Shown here piece after piece: positions 15,653 through 23,990 of a DNA stretch of 55,756 nucleotides. The position numbers and the translations under genes were made by a program. The stretch comes from Exilibacterium sp. (GTDB lineage: Bacteria; Pseudomonadota; Gammaproteobacteria; Pseudomonadales; Cellvibrionaceae). The notes beneath the pieces were generated by a model, which saw only the letters and a list, made by a program, of their open reading frames with translations, was not told the origin of the DNA and did no database searches. Each line of letters begins with the position of its first letter. Position 1 is the first letter of the stretch. The stretch covers positions 1-55,756 of the forward strand of contig JANQMH010000019.1 of NCBI GenBank assembly GCA_028280195.1, in the 5' to 3' direction.

Positions 15653-17014
15653 ATGAAATATGACTATAGAAGCGGCGCCGTCATCTCTCCTGATGCGCCG
15701 GCGGATTCCCTGGAAGCCAAAGCCCCCTATATCGACAACGGCACTTCGCGCCGGGACCCCTCACGCTATTACAGCAAAGACTTCATGCAGCGCGAATGGG
15801 AGGATATGTGGACCCGCAGCTGGCTGATCGCCGGGGTGTCCTCAGATCTGCGCCGCCCCGGCGCCTACTTTACCTTTGATATCGGCGGCGAATCCATTCT
15901 GGTGGTGCGCACCAAAGAAGGCGCGGTGAACGCGTTTTACAATGTCTGCCCGCACCGCGGCAATCGCCTGGTGCTCAATGAGCGCGGCACGCTGCCGGCA
16001 TTCAGCTGTTCCTTTCACTCCTGGCGTTTCAACCATCAGGGCGAGGCGCTGGAGATTACCGATCGCGAGACCTTCCGGCCGCAGACACTGCAGCCCTGCC
16101 CGAGCCTGACGGCGCTGGCCTGTGAGGAACACGCCGGCCTCGTCTTTATCTGCATGAACCCCGAACCGCCGCCACTCGAGCAGGCGATCGGCCTGCCGCC
16201 GGAGTATCTGCCAACCTATGAGATCGACAAGATGGTAGTGGTCCGCCATATCTCCAGTGAGTGGGCGGCCAACTGGAAAATCGGGGTCGATGCCTTTTAC
16301 GAGTCTTATCATCTGCATGCGGTACACCCGGAAACCAGCGAAATCATGGGCGACCTGCAGGTGCAGTACGACCTCTACCCCAACGGCGCCAGCCGCATGA
16401 TCGTGCCGTTCGGCCAGGTCAGTCCGCGCCATCACGATCAGCTCAGTGTCAATGACGGTCTGAAGTCCATGCTGGCCTCGGCGGGCATCGACCCCGACGC
16501 TTTCAGCGGCACCGCCGCCGATGTCAGGGAGGCGCTGCACCGGGCCAAACGCGCCCGCGCCGAACAACTGGGACTGGACTATTCGAAGTTTACCGATTAT
16601 CAACTGATTGACAGCTGGGCCACCGGCATCTTTCCCAATGTGCAGATCGGCTGCCATCCCGAGGGCGTGTTTCTGATGCGCTTTCTGCCTCACCCGCAGG
16701 ATCCCGAGCGCTTTTACTACGACAATATCACCATGATTCGCCCGAGCGAGGTGGCAGGCCGGCAGCCCCCCGACTGGTTCGGCCTGCCCGAGGGCACCGA
16801 TACCAGCGGTAATACCCGACCCGCCACCGAGCATGTGCCGCTGGGCGAGCCCGCCAACCTCGGCCTGGTGCTGGACCAGGATTCCTTCCTGTTACCCTAC
16901 CAGCAAAAAGGCGTGCGCTCGCGGGGCTTCAAAGGCGCCATTTTCAGTGAACAGGAAGCGCGGCTGCGCCACTTCCACACCGAGCTGGACCGCTACCTCG
17001 AAGGGAAAAAATAA
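15653..17014 (+). CDS. Rieske non-heme iron oxygenase, alpha subunit (second)
   Basis: A 453-residue alpha subunit. Rieske ligands are C99/H101 (CPHRGNRL) and C119/H122 (CSFHSW); iron ligands are D213, H220 and H225 (DAFYESYHLHAVH). The start is ATG 15653 behind CAGGAG; earlier in-frame starts lack support. A middle segment (DPDAFSGTAADVREALHRAKRARAEQLGLDYSKFTD) is clearly related to the third alpha subunit at 18,011, so the two are paralogues. Its stop directly abuts the convergent thioesterase gene. No beta subunit is present, suggesting an alpha-only oxygenase. Confidence 0.9.
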   Translation: MKYDYRSGAVISPDAPADSLEAKAPYIDNGTSRRDPSRYYSKDFMQREWEDMWTRSWLIAGVSSDLRRPGAYFTFDIGGESILVVRTKEGAVNAFYNVCPHRGNRLVLNERGTLPAFSCSFHSWRFNHQGEALEITDRETFRPQTLQPCPSLTALACEEHAGLVFICMNPEPPPLEQAIGLPPEYLPTYEIDKMVVVRHISSEWAANWKIGVDAFYESYHLHAVHPETSEIMGDLQVQYDLYPNGASRMIVPFGQVSPRHHDQLSVNDGLKSMLASAGIDPDAFSGTAADVREALHRAKRARAEQLGLDYSKFTDYQLIDSWATGIFPNVQIGCHPEGVFLMRFLPHPQDPERFYYDNITMIRPSEVAGRQPPDWFGLPEGTDTSGNTRPATEHVPLGEPANLGLVLDQDSFLLPYQQKGVRSRGFKGAIFSEQEARLRHFHTELDRYLEGKK

Positions 17015-17467
17015 TCAGTGCGCCGGCTTCGGTTTGCTAAGGCGGCGGGCGGTGGCCGAGGCGGTGGCGACCAGTGCGCCTTCGCTGTCGCTCAGCCGGC
17101 CCTCGAGAAAAGCCACACCCCGGCCCATACGCACGGCGTTGGCGCGGGCTTTGAAAGGCCTGGCGGCCGCGGCGGGGCGCAGAAAGCTGGTCTTCAGCTC
17201 CAGCGTTGGAAACCAGCTGTCGAAGTCGCTGGCAAACAGTGCAGCCACACCCATGGCCTGGTCGAGCATGGCCGCACAGGCACCGCCATGTACGCTGCCC
17301 ATGGCGCTGGCAAACTGCGCGGAGCCGGCAAACTCCAGCACCGCAACGGCACTGTCAGCCCGATAGTCGAGCACGCGAAAAGCCAGCAGCTGTTCGAACG
17401 GCGCCGGCTGCTGGCCGAGCTTGTGGAGAAAGTACTGATGCCAGTCCACGAAAAAAACACCCTCCAC
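17015..17467 (-). CDS. PaaI-type hot-dog thioesterase
   Basis: A 150-residue hot-dog-fold protein with the PaaI-like core: GSVHGGACAAMLDQAMGVAA followed by TLELKTSFLRPA and the strand RMGRGVAFLEGRLSDSEGALVATASATAR. Such enzymes hydrolyse acyl-CoA esters to recycle CoA or release dead-end intermediates. Starts with GTG at 17467. It sits tail to tail with the Rieske gene, with no gap, and diverges from the MaoC gene 71 bases away. Confidence 0.85.
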   Translation of the reverse strand: MEGVFFVDWHQYFLHKLGQQPAPFEQLLAFRVLDYRADSAVAVLEFAGSAQFASAMGSVHGGACAAMLDQAMGVAALFASDFDSWFPTLELKTSFLRPAAAARPFKARANAVRMGRGVAFLEGRLSDSEGALVATASATARRLSKPKPAH

Positions 17468-17538
17468 TGCCGGCGGCTGAACGAGTCGCCATTGTCACAC
17501 GGATATCGCAGCCGTGTATACACGCGGGAACAGCGGCG

Positions 17539-18018
17539 ATGACGGCGCGTTACTTCGAAGACCTGCGCGAGGGCCAGGTAGCGCTGTCGCGGCCGCTGCT
17601 CATCGATAAAGACGAGTTGCTGCAGTGGGCGCGGCGCTATGACCCGCAGTATTTTCACGCCGATGAACAGGCTGCAAAGCATTCCGTGTTCGGCGGGCTG
17701 GTGGCGCCGGGTATTTTTACCGCCGCTATCTGGCGGCAACTGGATCACTCTGTCAACGGCGATGTGCGCTATGTCTGCGGCACCGGCTGGGATCGGGTGC
17801 GCTGGCCGCACCCGGTGCGGCCCGGCGATCAGCTGCGCGCGCGCTCGACCGTGTTGAAAAAAACCAACCATTGGCGCAACCCCCGCTGGGGCAAAGCGCT
17901 GTACGGTTATGAACTGTTAAACCAGCACGACAAGGTGGTAATGTCATTTCGCAGCCACAACCTGGTCGAACGGCAGCCGCCCGGCCGGGATACCCGCAAG
18001 AGGTTAACCGATGAGTAA
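17539..18018 (+). CDS. MaoC-like (R)-specific enoyl-CoA hydratase
   Basis: A 159-residue single hot-dog MaoC domain: YFEDLREGQ at the start, then the hydratase-2 motif region RRYDPQYFHADEQAA with FGGLVAPGIFTAA, and a C-terminal strand VVMSFRSHNLVERQ. It would hydrate a trans-2-enoyl-CoA, the product of the acyl-CoA dehydrogenase. I chose ATG 17539 because the family begins there; the longer upstream frame is antisense to the thioesterase. The last eight bases overlap the start of the third Rieske gene, indicating coupled expression. Confidence 0.82.
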   Translation: MTARYFEDLREGQVALSRPLLIDKDELLQWARRYDPQYFHADEQAAKHSVFGGLVAPGIFTAAIWRQLDHSVNGDVRYVCGTGWDRVRWPHPVRPGDQLRARSTVLKKTNHWRNPRWGKALYGYELLNQHDKVVMSFRSHNLVERQPPGRDTRKRLTDE

Positions 18019-19321
18019 TATACCGGAAGAGAGCAACGAGGAAACAGAGGGGCCGGTCATCGTCAACGACTCGCCCTTCGACAGCTTCGATAACAACATC
18101 ATCGCCAAAGAACGCTATACTTGCGACACGTTCATGCGCCGGGAATGGGACAAGATGTGGACCAAAGTCTGGCTGCTGGGCGGGCTGGCCCGTGACCTGG
18201 CGCAACCCGGCGATTACCTGGTGACGGAAATCGGCCGGGAGTCCATTCTGATCGTCAGGCAGCCCGACGGCGGCGTCAGGGCTTTCTACAATGTCTGCCT
18301 GCACCGCGGCAACCGGCTGCGGCCGAACGGCCACGGCCACACCGATACCTTCGCCTGCGCCTATCACCACTGGGAATACGGACTGGACGGCAGTATTGTC
18401 AATATTCCCGATGCGGAAACGTTTACCCAGGGCCTGCCCTGCAGCGGGCTGAAGGAGCTGCCCTGCGAGCAGTGGGGAATCTGGGTATGGTTTTCACTCA
18501 ACCCGGATATCGAACCGCTGGCCGAATACCTGAATGACATACCGGCGCATCTCGACCCCTACCATTTCGAGCGCATGGTGCTGGTGAAGGACTTCACCAT
18601 CGAATGGGACTGTAACTGGAAAACCTCGGTCGACGCCTTCAACGAGTCCTACCATGTACAGGGCATTCACCGCCAGCTGCTGTGGTATCTCGACGACTAC
18701 AATCTGAAAATCCAGCTGTTCGACAAGCACAATGCCTACTATATAAAGTTCCTTACCCTCAGCAAGCGGGTCACCCAGCAGCCGCCGGAAATCCCGCCGC
18801 CGTTCAAGGTGGAAATGAAAAAAGCCGGCATCGACCCGGCCGCCTACAGCGGCAGTGTGCACGATATACGCGAGGATGTGCAGCGTCACAAACGGGCAAC
18901 CGCCGCGCAGCGGGGGCTGGATTATTCCGAGCTGAGCGACGAGCAGCTGACCGACGACTACCACTATCTGATCTTCCCCAATATCACCCTCAATTGCCAC
19001 GCCGACGACCTGTGGGTTTTCCGCCAGCGCCCCCACCCCTCGGACCCCAACAAGATGTTTTTCGATTTTCAGAATTTCGAACTGATGACACCGCAGGAAC
19101 GCGAGGAATGGGAGGAGAAAAACCCCGAGCGGGTTAAACACGACCAGTTTCGCCACGGCGAAAAATCACCGGGCCTGGTCATCAAGCAGGACGCCTTCAA
19201 TCTGCCGCGGGTGCAGAAAGGCATGCAGTCAGTCGGTTTCGACGGCCTGTGGATCGGCGAGCAGGAATTGCGTATCCGCCATATGCACCGCACACTGGAT
19301 GCCTACATCGATGAGGATTAG
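18011..19321 (+). CDS. Rieske non-heme iron oxygenase, alpha subunit (third)
   Basis: A 436-residue alpha subunit. Rieske ligands are C96/H98 (CLHRGNRL) and C116/H119 (CAYHHWEY); iron ligands are D208, H215 and H220 (DAFNESYHVQGIH). It resembles the second alpha subunit along its length, including the segment DPAAYSGSVHDIREDVQRHKRATAAQRGLDYSEL, so the pair arose by duplication. It follows MaoC with an eight-base overlap. It ends four bases into the convergent Rieske ferredoxin gene, its most likely electron donor. Confidence 0.9.
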   Translation: MSNIPEESNEETEGPVIVNDSPFDSFDNNIIAKERYTCDTFMRREWDKMWTKVWLLGGLARDLAQPGDYLVTEIGRESILIVRQPDGGVRAFYNVCLHRGNRLRPNGHGHTDTFACAYHHWEYGLDGSIVNIPDAETFTQGLPCSGLKELPCEQWGIWVWFSLNPDIEPLAEYLNDIPAHLDPYHFERMVLVKDFTIEWDCNWKTSVDAFNESYHVQGIHRQLLWYLDDYNLKIQLFDKHNAYYIKFLTLSKRVTQQPPEIPPPFKVEMKKAGIDPAAYSGSVHDIREDVQRHKRATAAQRGLDYSELSDEQLTDDYHYLIFPNITLNCHADDLWVFRQRPHPSDPNKMFFDFQNFELMTPQEREEWEEKNPERVKHDQFRHGEKSPGLVIKQDAFNLPRVQKGMQSVGFDGLWIGEQELRIRHMHRTLDAYIDED

Positions 19322-19647
19322 TCCGGCAACTGTACGATTTCATCGACATCGATAAGAACCTGATCGCCCTGGATTTTCACAGGATAAGTGGCAATCGGCC
19401 GCAGCGCGGGCCGGGTCAGCGCCTGCCCCGATGTGAGGGAAAAACTGCCGCCGTGCACCGGGCAGAAAATGGCTCCCTGCTCGATATGGCCGTCCGCCAG
19501 CGGTTTCAGGGCATGGGAGCAGAGATTGCGCACGGCGTACAGGCGGTCCTGCCAGCGGCACAGCAATATCTCCAACTCCCCCGCCCGCACCGGGGTAATT
19601 TCGCGATCACGGGTTTGCGCCACCGAGGCGATCAATTGCCACGCCAT
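19318..19647 (-). CDS. Rieske-type [2Fe-2S] ferredoxin
   Basis: A 109-residue small Rieske protein with cluster ligands C43/H45 (LCSHALKPL) and C62/H65 (FCPVHGGSFS). It matches in size and motif the ferredoxins that feed ring-hydroxylating oxygenases. It is the only such electron carrier in the window and could serve all three alpha subunits. No ferredoxin reductase is encoded here. It lies 24 bases downstream of the ThuA-like gene, in the same leftward transcript. Confidence 0.9.
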   Translation of the reverse strand: MAWQLIASVAQTRDREITPVRAGELEILLCRWQDRLYAVRNLCSHALKPLADGHIEQGAIFCPVHGGSFSLTSGQALTRPALRPIATYPVKIQGDQVLIDVDEIVQLPD

Positions 19648-19671
19648 AAATGATACTCCGCTGCAAACAGT

Positions 19672-20427
19672 TTAGCGCTGACTGCCGGCAGGCGGCTGCG
19701 CCCAGCGAATGCCCCGGCGTAAAAGTTCGTAATAGACCGGCGACTCCCAGGCGCAGCGCTCCACCTTGGGATAGTAGTCCAGCAGCGGCAGCATATCGTA
19801 GTGGCCGCGGCAATGTCCCAGCGTCAGATAGAGCACGCCACCGCGCCCGCGCGGCTGCAGGTAGAACACCGGATGGCGCCGGCGCGGCCAGTCGCGTTTA
19901 ACGAAGCCTTTTATCCGCCCTTCGAACTCGGTGTGCAACAGACACTGGACATCGTCGGCTTCCAGCAGATACGGCTCATCCTCGATGTCAAAGGCGTCGA
20001 TACCCGCTACCAGCGGGTGGCGGGGATCAGTGACCTCGACCCGAAAACGGCCGATGGGCGGATGACCGACAAACTGGCTGCCCAGCATTCGTCTCAGCGC
20101 CGGCGGCAGCGGCGGCGTATCCACGCGGCCGTTGTGCAGAAACTGCAAGACGGAATTGGTGCCGTGCAGGGCAAACCAGCGCAGCCCCTCGCGCAGGCGT
20201 TGCTCCAGCGCCGACAGCTGGCTTGCCCCGGGCACAACATCGCAGGTATAGGTAATCAGCAGATCACACCCGGCCAGCGCCTGCAGGTCGCGGTAGTCGT
20301 CGCGCACCACAACTCGCAGGTGGTCGTGCTCCGCCAGCAGCTTCAACAGCTCCAGGCGGGCAAAGTCGATATCGTGGTATTTGCCGCCGCAGATCAACAG
20401 CACATTGCATCTCTGTGCCTGAGTCAT
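19672..20427 (-). CDS. ThuA-like domain protein
   Basis: 251 residues with the class-I-amidotransferase-like ThuA fold: NVLLICGGKYHDIDFAR at the N-terminus, DLLITYTCDVVPG, LRWFALHGTNS, and C-terminal GGVLYLTLGHCRGHYD. ThuA proteins are associated with trehalose utilisation and other sugar oxidation systems, and their chemistry is poorly defined. Finding one paired with a Rieske ferredoxin, divergent from an SDR and under the cluster operator, suggests a role in this catabolic pathway. GGAGAGG precedes the ATG. Confidence 0.8.
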   Translation of the reverse strand: MTQAQRCNVLLICGGKYHDIDFARLELLKLLAEHDHLRVVVRDDYRDLQALAGCDLLITYTCDVVPGASQLSALEQRLREGLRWFALHGTNSVLQFLHNGRVDTPPLPPALRRMLGSQFVGHPPIGRFRVEVTDPRHPLVAGIDAFDIEDEPYLLEADDVQCLLHTEFEGRIKGFVKRDWPRRRHPVFYLQPRGRGGVLYLTLGHCRGHYDMLPLLDYYPKVERCAWESPVYYELLRRGIRWAQPPAGSQR

Positions 20428-20495
20428 AAAGCCTCTCCCCTCGCGCCCGCTGCGTTACTGCCCGACAGGATCGGGTATTTTAAAAAAATAAGCAA

Positions 20496-20514
20496 CCCCG
20501 GCTGTTTTATTTAT
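20496..20514 (+). promoter_or_regulatory. Cluster operator motif, copy 4
   Basis: CCCCGGCTGTTTTATTTAT, in the 140-bp region between the divergent ThuA and SDR genes. The GGCTGTTTT core and A/T tail match the copies at 7,657, 15,468 and 15,536; the left half is less conserved. Confidence 0.5.
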
Positions 20515-20567
20515 AAATATCTTGTACACTTGCCAATGGGTATACGATGCTTATCGGGAGACGCGGC

Positions 20568-21332
20568 ATGAATCTACAACTGCGAGGCAAAAACGCTTTG
20601 ATTACCGGTGCCACCCGCGGCATCGGCCGGCAGATCGCCCGGGAGCTGGCGGCCGAGGGCGCCAATATCGGCATCTGCGCCCGCGCCATCGAAGACGTGC
20701 AGGAGGCGGTGCGCGAGTTGAAAAGCTACGATATCCACGCCGTCGGCGAGGCCTGCAATATCCGCGACGCCGACGCCTACCGCGCCTGGGTGGACGGCTG
20801 CGCGGAGCAGCTGGGCGGCATCGATATCTTTATCTCCAACGTCAGCGCCGGCGGCGGTTTTGACAGCGAAAAGAATTGGTGGAAAAACTTTGAAATCGAT
20901 GTGCTCGGCAGTGTGCGCGGCTGTGAAGCTGTAATCCCGCATATGGAGAAAGCCGATGGCGGCGGCTCTGTCGTGCTGATCAGCAGCACCAATGCGGTCG
21001 AGGTATTCAGCGCGCCGATGGCCTATAACTCGATGAAGGCGGCCCTGATTACCTATGCCAAACAGCTCAGCCAGTATGTGGGCGACAAGAATATCCGTGT
21101 CAACAGCGTCTGCCCCGGCCCCATCTATTTCGAAGGCGGCGCCTGGGACATGCTCAAAGATGTCAACCTGCCCTTCTATGAATCGACCCTGCGCAAAATC
21201 CCTCGCGGCGAGATGGGCAGCCTCAAAGAAATCGCCTCGGTGGTAACATTTATTGCCAGCCCCCGGGCCAGCCTGATCAGCGGCGCCAATATTGTCGCCG
21301 ATGCGGGCTTTACCAAGCGCGTGCAGTTTTAA
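20568..21332 (+). CDS. Short-chain dehydrogenase/reductase (classical)
   Basis: A 254-residue SDR with the nucleotide motif TGATRGIG (13-20) and a complete catalytic set S140, Y153, K157 (ISSTNAVEVF...YNSMK). It would oxidise or reduce a hydroxyl/keto group, e.g. the 3-hydroxyacyl-CoA step or a ring alcohol. The start is the ATG at 20568, with CGGGAG seven bases before it. It heads the rightward operon SDR-ABM-CoA-transferase. Confidence 0.88.
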   Translation: MNLQLRGKNALITGATRGIGRQIARELAAEGANIGICARAIEDVQEAVRELKSYDIHAVGEACNIRDADAYRAWVDGCAEQLGGIDIFISNVSAGGGFDSEKNWWKNFEIDVLGSVRGCEAVIPHMEKADGGGSVVLISSTNAVEVFSAPMAYNSMKAALITYAKQLSQYVGDKNIRVNSVCPGPIYFEGGAWDMLKDVNLPFYESTLRKIPRGEMGSLKEIASVVTFIASPRASLISGANIVADAGFTKRVQF

Positions 21333-21381
21333 TGCGCCGCGCGGCGTCATTCAGCAGACTGTAACTCCAGGGACTCCCGCC

Positions 21382-21690
21382 ATGCTGACATTTCTTGCGA
21401 CGATGAAAATAAAAGCGGAGAAAGAACAGCTCTTCATCCATCTGGCCCATGAACTTACCGAACAGACTCTGGCCAATGAAAGCGGCTGTCTCGCCTACCG
21501 CTTTTACAAACTGCGCCAGCCACTGGGTTATGCCGTGCTAGAATCGTTCGAATCGGCGGCCGCCGAGCAAGCGCACCAGGCCAGCAGCCATTTCCAGGCG
21601 ATTGCCGCGGACATGCTGGCCTGTATCGACGGCACCTACAGCCGGCAGTACCTGGACCCGCTGCCGGAGGCCGCCGCCGGGCCCGACTGA
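21382..21690 (+). CDS. ABM domain protein (second copy)
   Basis: A 102-residue ABM-fold protein (MLTFLATMKIKAEKEQLFIHLAHELTEQTLANESGCLAYRFYKL; ESFESAAAEQAHQASSHFQAIAADM). Its opening (FLATMKI) closely parallels the ABM protein at 738 (FLATLKV), so the two are probably paralogues. The stop overlaps the start of the CoA-transferase gene (TGATG). Function could be cofactor-free oxygenation of a quinol-like intermediate or an accessory role; sequence alone does not decide. Confidence 0.75.
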   Translation: MLTFLATMKIKAEKEQLFIHLAHELTEQTLANESGCLAYRFYKLRQPLGYAVLESFESAAAEQAHQASSHFQAIAADMLACIDGTYSRQYLDPLPEAAAGPD

Positions 21691-22964
21691 TGTCGCTCGA
21701 CAGTATTCGCGCGCTGCTGCACAGCTGCGATACCGCGGTTATCGCCGGCGGACTGGCGCAGCCGCAGGGCCTGTTGCAGGCCCTGCAGCCCATCGATACC
21801 GACCTCACCGTCATCGACCTGGCGGTACCGGGGCTGGGCACGGCGAGCACCGTGTTTTTCTCCGACCGGGCCCGCTTCCAGAACGCTTTCATGCTGGCGC
21901 CCTATCGCCGGCTGGCCGCTGCCGGGCGCATGGCTTTTACGCCGATGCATCACAGTGCCCGATTGCGCCACCTGTGCGAACACACCGCCATCGACGCGCT
22001 GCTGTTGCGGGTGTCTGCCGCCGACAGTGAGGGCTATTGCAGCCTCGGCCCGCATACCGACTTCATACCCGACCTGCTGCCGCGGGCGGGCAAAATCGTT
22101 GCCGAAGTCAATGCCAATATGCCGGCGACCGCCAACGGCCCGCGCATAAAACTCGACAGCATCGATGCCCTCTGGGGCAGCTCGCAGCCGCTGCCGCAGA
22201 TACCGGCCGGCGCCCCCGGCGCGGTCGCCGCCCAGATCGCCGCACAGGTGGTGGCGCATATCGATGATGGCGACTGCCTGCAGCTGGGCCTGGGCTCGGT
22301 GCCCGCCGCGGTGCTGCCAGCGCTGTCAAACCACCGCCACCTGGGTTTGCACACCGGTATGCTCACCGCCGCAGCGCGGCCGCTGATTGAAGACGGCGTA
22401 TTTACCCACGCCAGAAAAACCGTCGACCGCTCGCTTGCCGTTACCGGCTACCTGGCCGGCGACAGCGCCTTCTACCAATGGGCCGGCAGCCGCGCCGATA
22501 TCGGCTTCAGACCCGTCAGCTACACCCACAGTGCGCAGGTAATCGCGCGCATCGATCACTTTGTGGCGATCAATACCGCCCTGGAAGTGGACCTGCTGGG
22601 CCAGATCAACAGCGAGCATATCGACGGCCGGCAGGTCAGCGGCAGCGGCGGTCTGGTGGACTTTGTCCGCGGCTCGGCACTGTCCCGCGGCGGCCGCAAT
22701 ATCATCGCCCTGCAGGCGACGGCGGCCGGCGGCAGCCGGTCGCGTATCGTGCCGCAGCTGGGCAGCTGCGCGACGCTGTTGCGCAACGATATCGACATTC
22801 TCGCCACCGAGTTCGGCAGCGCGCGGCTTGCGGGCCTGGATCTGGACGCCCGCGCTGAGGCGATTACCGCACTGGCACACCCCGCATTCCGGCCGCAGCT
22901 GCAGCGTCGCTGGGAACAGATGCGGAAACAACTGCTGGGCTTTGACGATCAACAAGGACAATGA
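21690..22964 (+). CDS. Acetyl-CoA hydrolase/CoA-transferase family protein
   Basis: A 424-residue protein of the 4-hydroxybutyrate/butyrate CoA-transferase type. Supporting stretches are PHTDFIPDLLPRAGKIVAEVN, DDGDCLQLGLGSVPAAVL, GLHTGMLTAAA, the family block FVAINTALEVDLLGQINSE and GGLVDFVRGSALSRGGRNIIAL. It would move CoA between an acid and an acyl-CoA, an alternative to the ATP-dependent ligase at 1,028. Start codon overlaps the ABM stop. It is the last gene of this operon and is followed by a GST gene remnant. Confidence 0.85.
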   Translation: MSLDSIRALLHSCDTAVIAGGLAQPQGLLQALQPIDTDLTVIDLAVPGLGTASTVFFSDRARFQNAFMLAPYRRLAAAGRMAFTPMHHSARLRHLCEHTAIDALLLRVSAADSEGYCSLGPHTDFIPDLLPRAGKIVAEVNANMPATANGPRIKLDSIDALWGSSQPLPQIPAGAPGAVAAQIAAQVVAHIDDGDCLQLGLGSVPAAVLPALSNHRHLGLHTGMLTAAARPLIEDGVFTHARKTVDRSLAVTGYLAGDSAFYQWAGSRADIGFRPVSYTHSAQVIARIDHFVAINTALEVDLLGQINSEHIDGRQVSGSGGLVDFVRGSALSRGGRNIIALQATAAGGSRSRIVPQLGSCATLLRNDIDILATEFGSARLAGLDLDARAEAITALAHPAFRPQLQRRWEQMRKQLLGFDDQQGQ

Positions 22965-22987
22965 GTGAGGACAGTGAGCAATAAGGC

Positions 22988-23104
22988 CTGAGCGACTTGA
23001 TTCTGCACCACTTCGATGCCTCGCCGTTTGCCGAAAAAATCAGGCTGGTTTTCGACATGATGCGGGGTTCTTTCAGACCGGCGCGGCGCTGTCGATGGGA
23101 TTGA
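22988..23104 (+). pseudogene. Remnant of a glutathione S-transferase gene (N-terminal fragment)
   Basis: Just after the CoA-transferase stop, one frame reads LSDLILHHFDASPFAEKIRL followed by VFDMM, which is the typical first strand and helix of a GST thioredoxin-like domain. The similarity ends near 23,062, after about 25 residues, and a stop follows at 23,102. The initiator ATG is replaced by CTG. This is the head of a GST gene whose remainder was deleted, next to the convergent SDR gene. Confidence 0.65.
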
Positions 23105-23145
23105 ACACCGATATTGCCGCGGCTGTTCTGAAGGACAGGCCCTCG

Positions 23146-23982
23146 TCAATGCGTTTCCTCGCCACCACTGACATTGATCGCCTCACCGGTGATATAAGCG
23201 GCCTCGTCGCTGGCAAGAAATGCAACCGCGGCCGCCACATCCTGTACTTTGCAGTTACGCTTCATCGGAATGCTGTCGCGCTTGGCCGCCAGATAGTCCT
23301 CGACCGACAAGCCGCGCAGCTTGGCGTAGTACTGGTTCTGCCTGGCGCCGAGTTCCGTGGTGATATGGTTCGGGCAAATGGCGTTGACAGTAATGCCGTA
23401 TTCCCCCAGTTCACAGGCATTGGAGCGTGTCAGCCCTACCATCCCGTGTTTCGACGTGACATAGGCGGCGAGGTGGGGAAAACCGCTTTTGGCCGCCTGG
23501 CTGGCGATATTGATAATGCGCCCGCCGTTGCCGGCGGCAACCATATGCTTGGCCGCCTGTTGCGAGCACAGGAAAGCGCCCTTCAGGTTTACGTCCATGA
23601 CCAGCTGCCACTCGTCGACCGGCACCTGCAGAAAGGGGCGCATCAGATAGCCGATACCGGCATTGTTGATCAGCACATCCACGCGGCCAAACGTCTCTAT
23701 GGCCTGATCAAACAGGCGCTGCACCTGCGCCGCATCGCTCACGTCGCAGGGGATAAGCGCACATTCGGCACCCAGTGCGGTAATACCGGCGGCGACGGCC
23801 TGCATGGATTCCGTGGCAGTGCCGTTGGTTTCCGGGCCGCCGCCCGCGCCGATATCGCTGACGATGACGCGATAGCCCAGTTTTGCCAGATGCACCAGAA
23901 TACCGGCGCCTATACCTTTTTCACTGCCGGCGCCGGTGCACAAGGCAACTTTCTTAGCTTCCGTCTTGGCTTCTGTCTGCAT
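23146..23982 (-). CDS. Short-chain dehydrogenase/reductase (third)
   Basis: A 278-residue SDR with nucleotide motif TGAGSEKGIG, NNAGIGY, IINIASQAAKSG and an intact YVTSK catalytic pair. A C-terminal TGEAINVSGGEETH is typical for the family. It is likely to act on an alcohol or ketone in the pathway. It lies eight bases after the HapK-like gene on the same strand, forming a two-gene leftward unit divergent from the flavoenzyme at 24,531. Confidence 0.88.
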   Translation of the reverse strand: MQTEAKTEAKKVALCTGAGSEKGIGAGILVHLAKLGYRVIVSDIGAGGGPETNGTATESMQAVAAGITALGAECALIPCDVSDAAQVQRLFDQAIETFGRVDVLINNAGIGYLMRPFLQVPVDEWQLVMDVNLKGAFLCSQQAAKHMVAAGNGGRIINIASQAAKSGFPHLAAYVTSKHGMVGLTRSNACELGEYGITVNAICPNHITTELGARQNQYYAKLRGLSVEDYLAAKRDSIPMKRNCKVQDVAAAVAFLASDEAAYITGEAINVSGGEETH

Positions 23983-23990
23983 GGCAACAC

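Noticed and set aside
15842-16834. Open frame of 330 codons on the minus strand
   Set aside because: Antisense to the second Rieske alpha subunit, which has all metal ligands.
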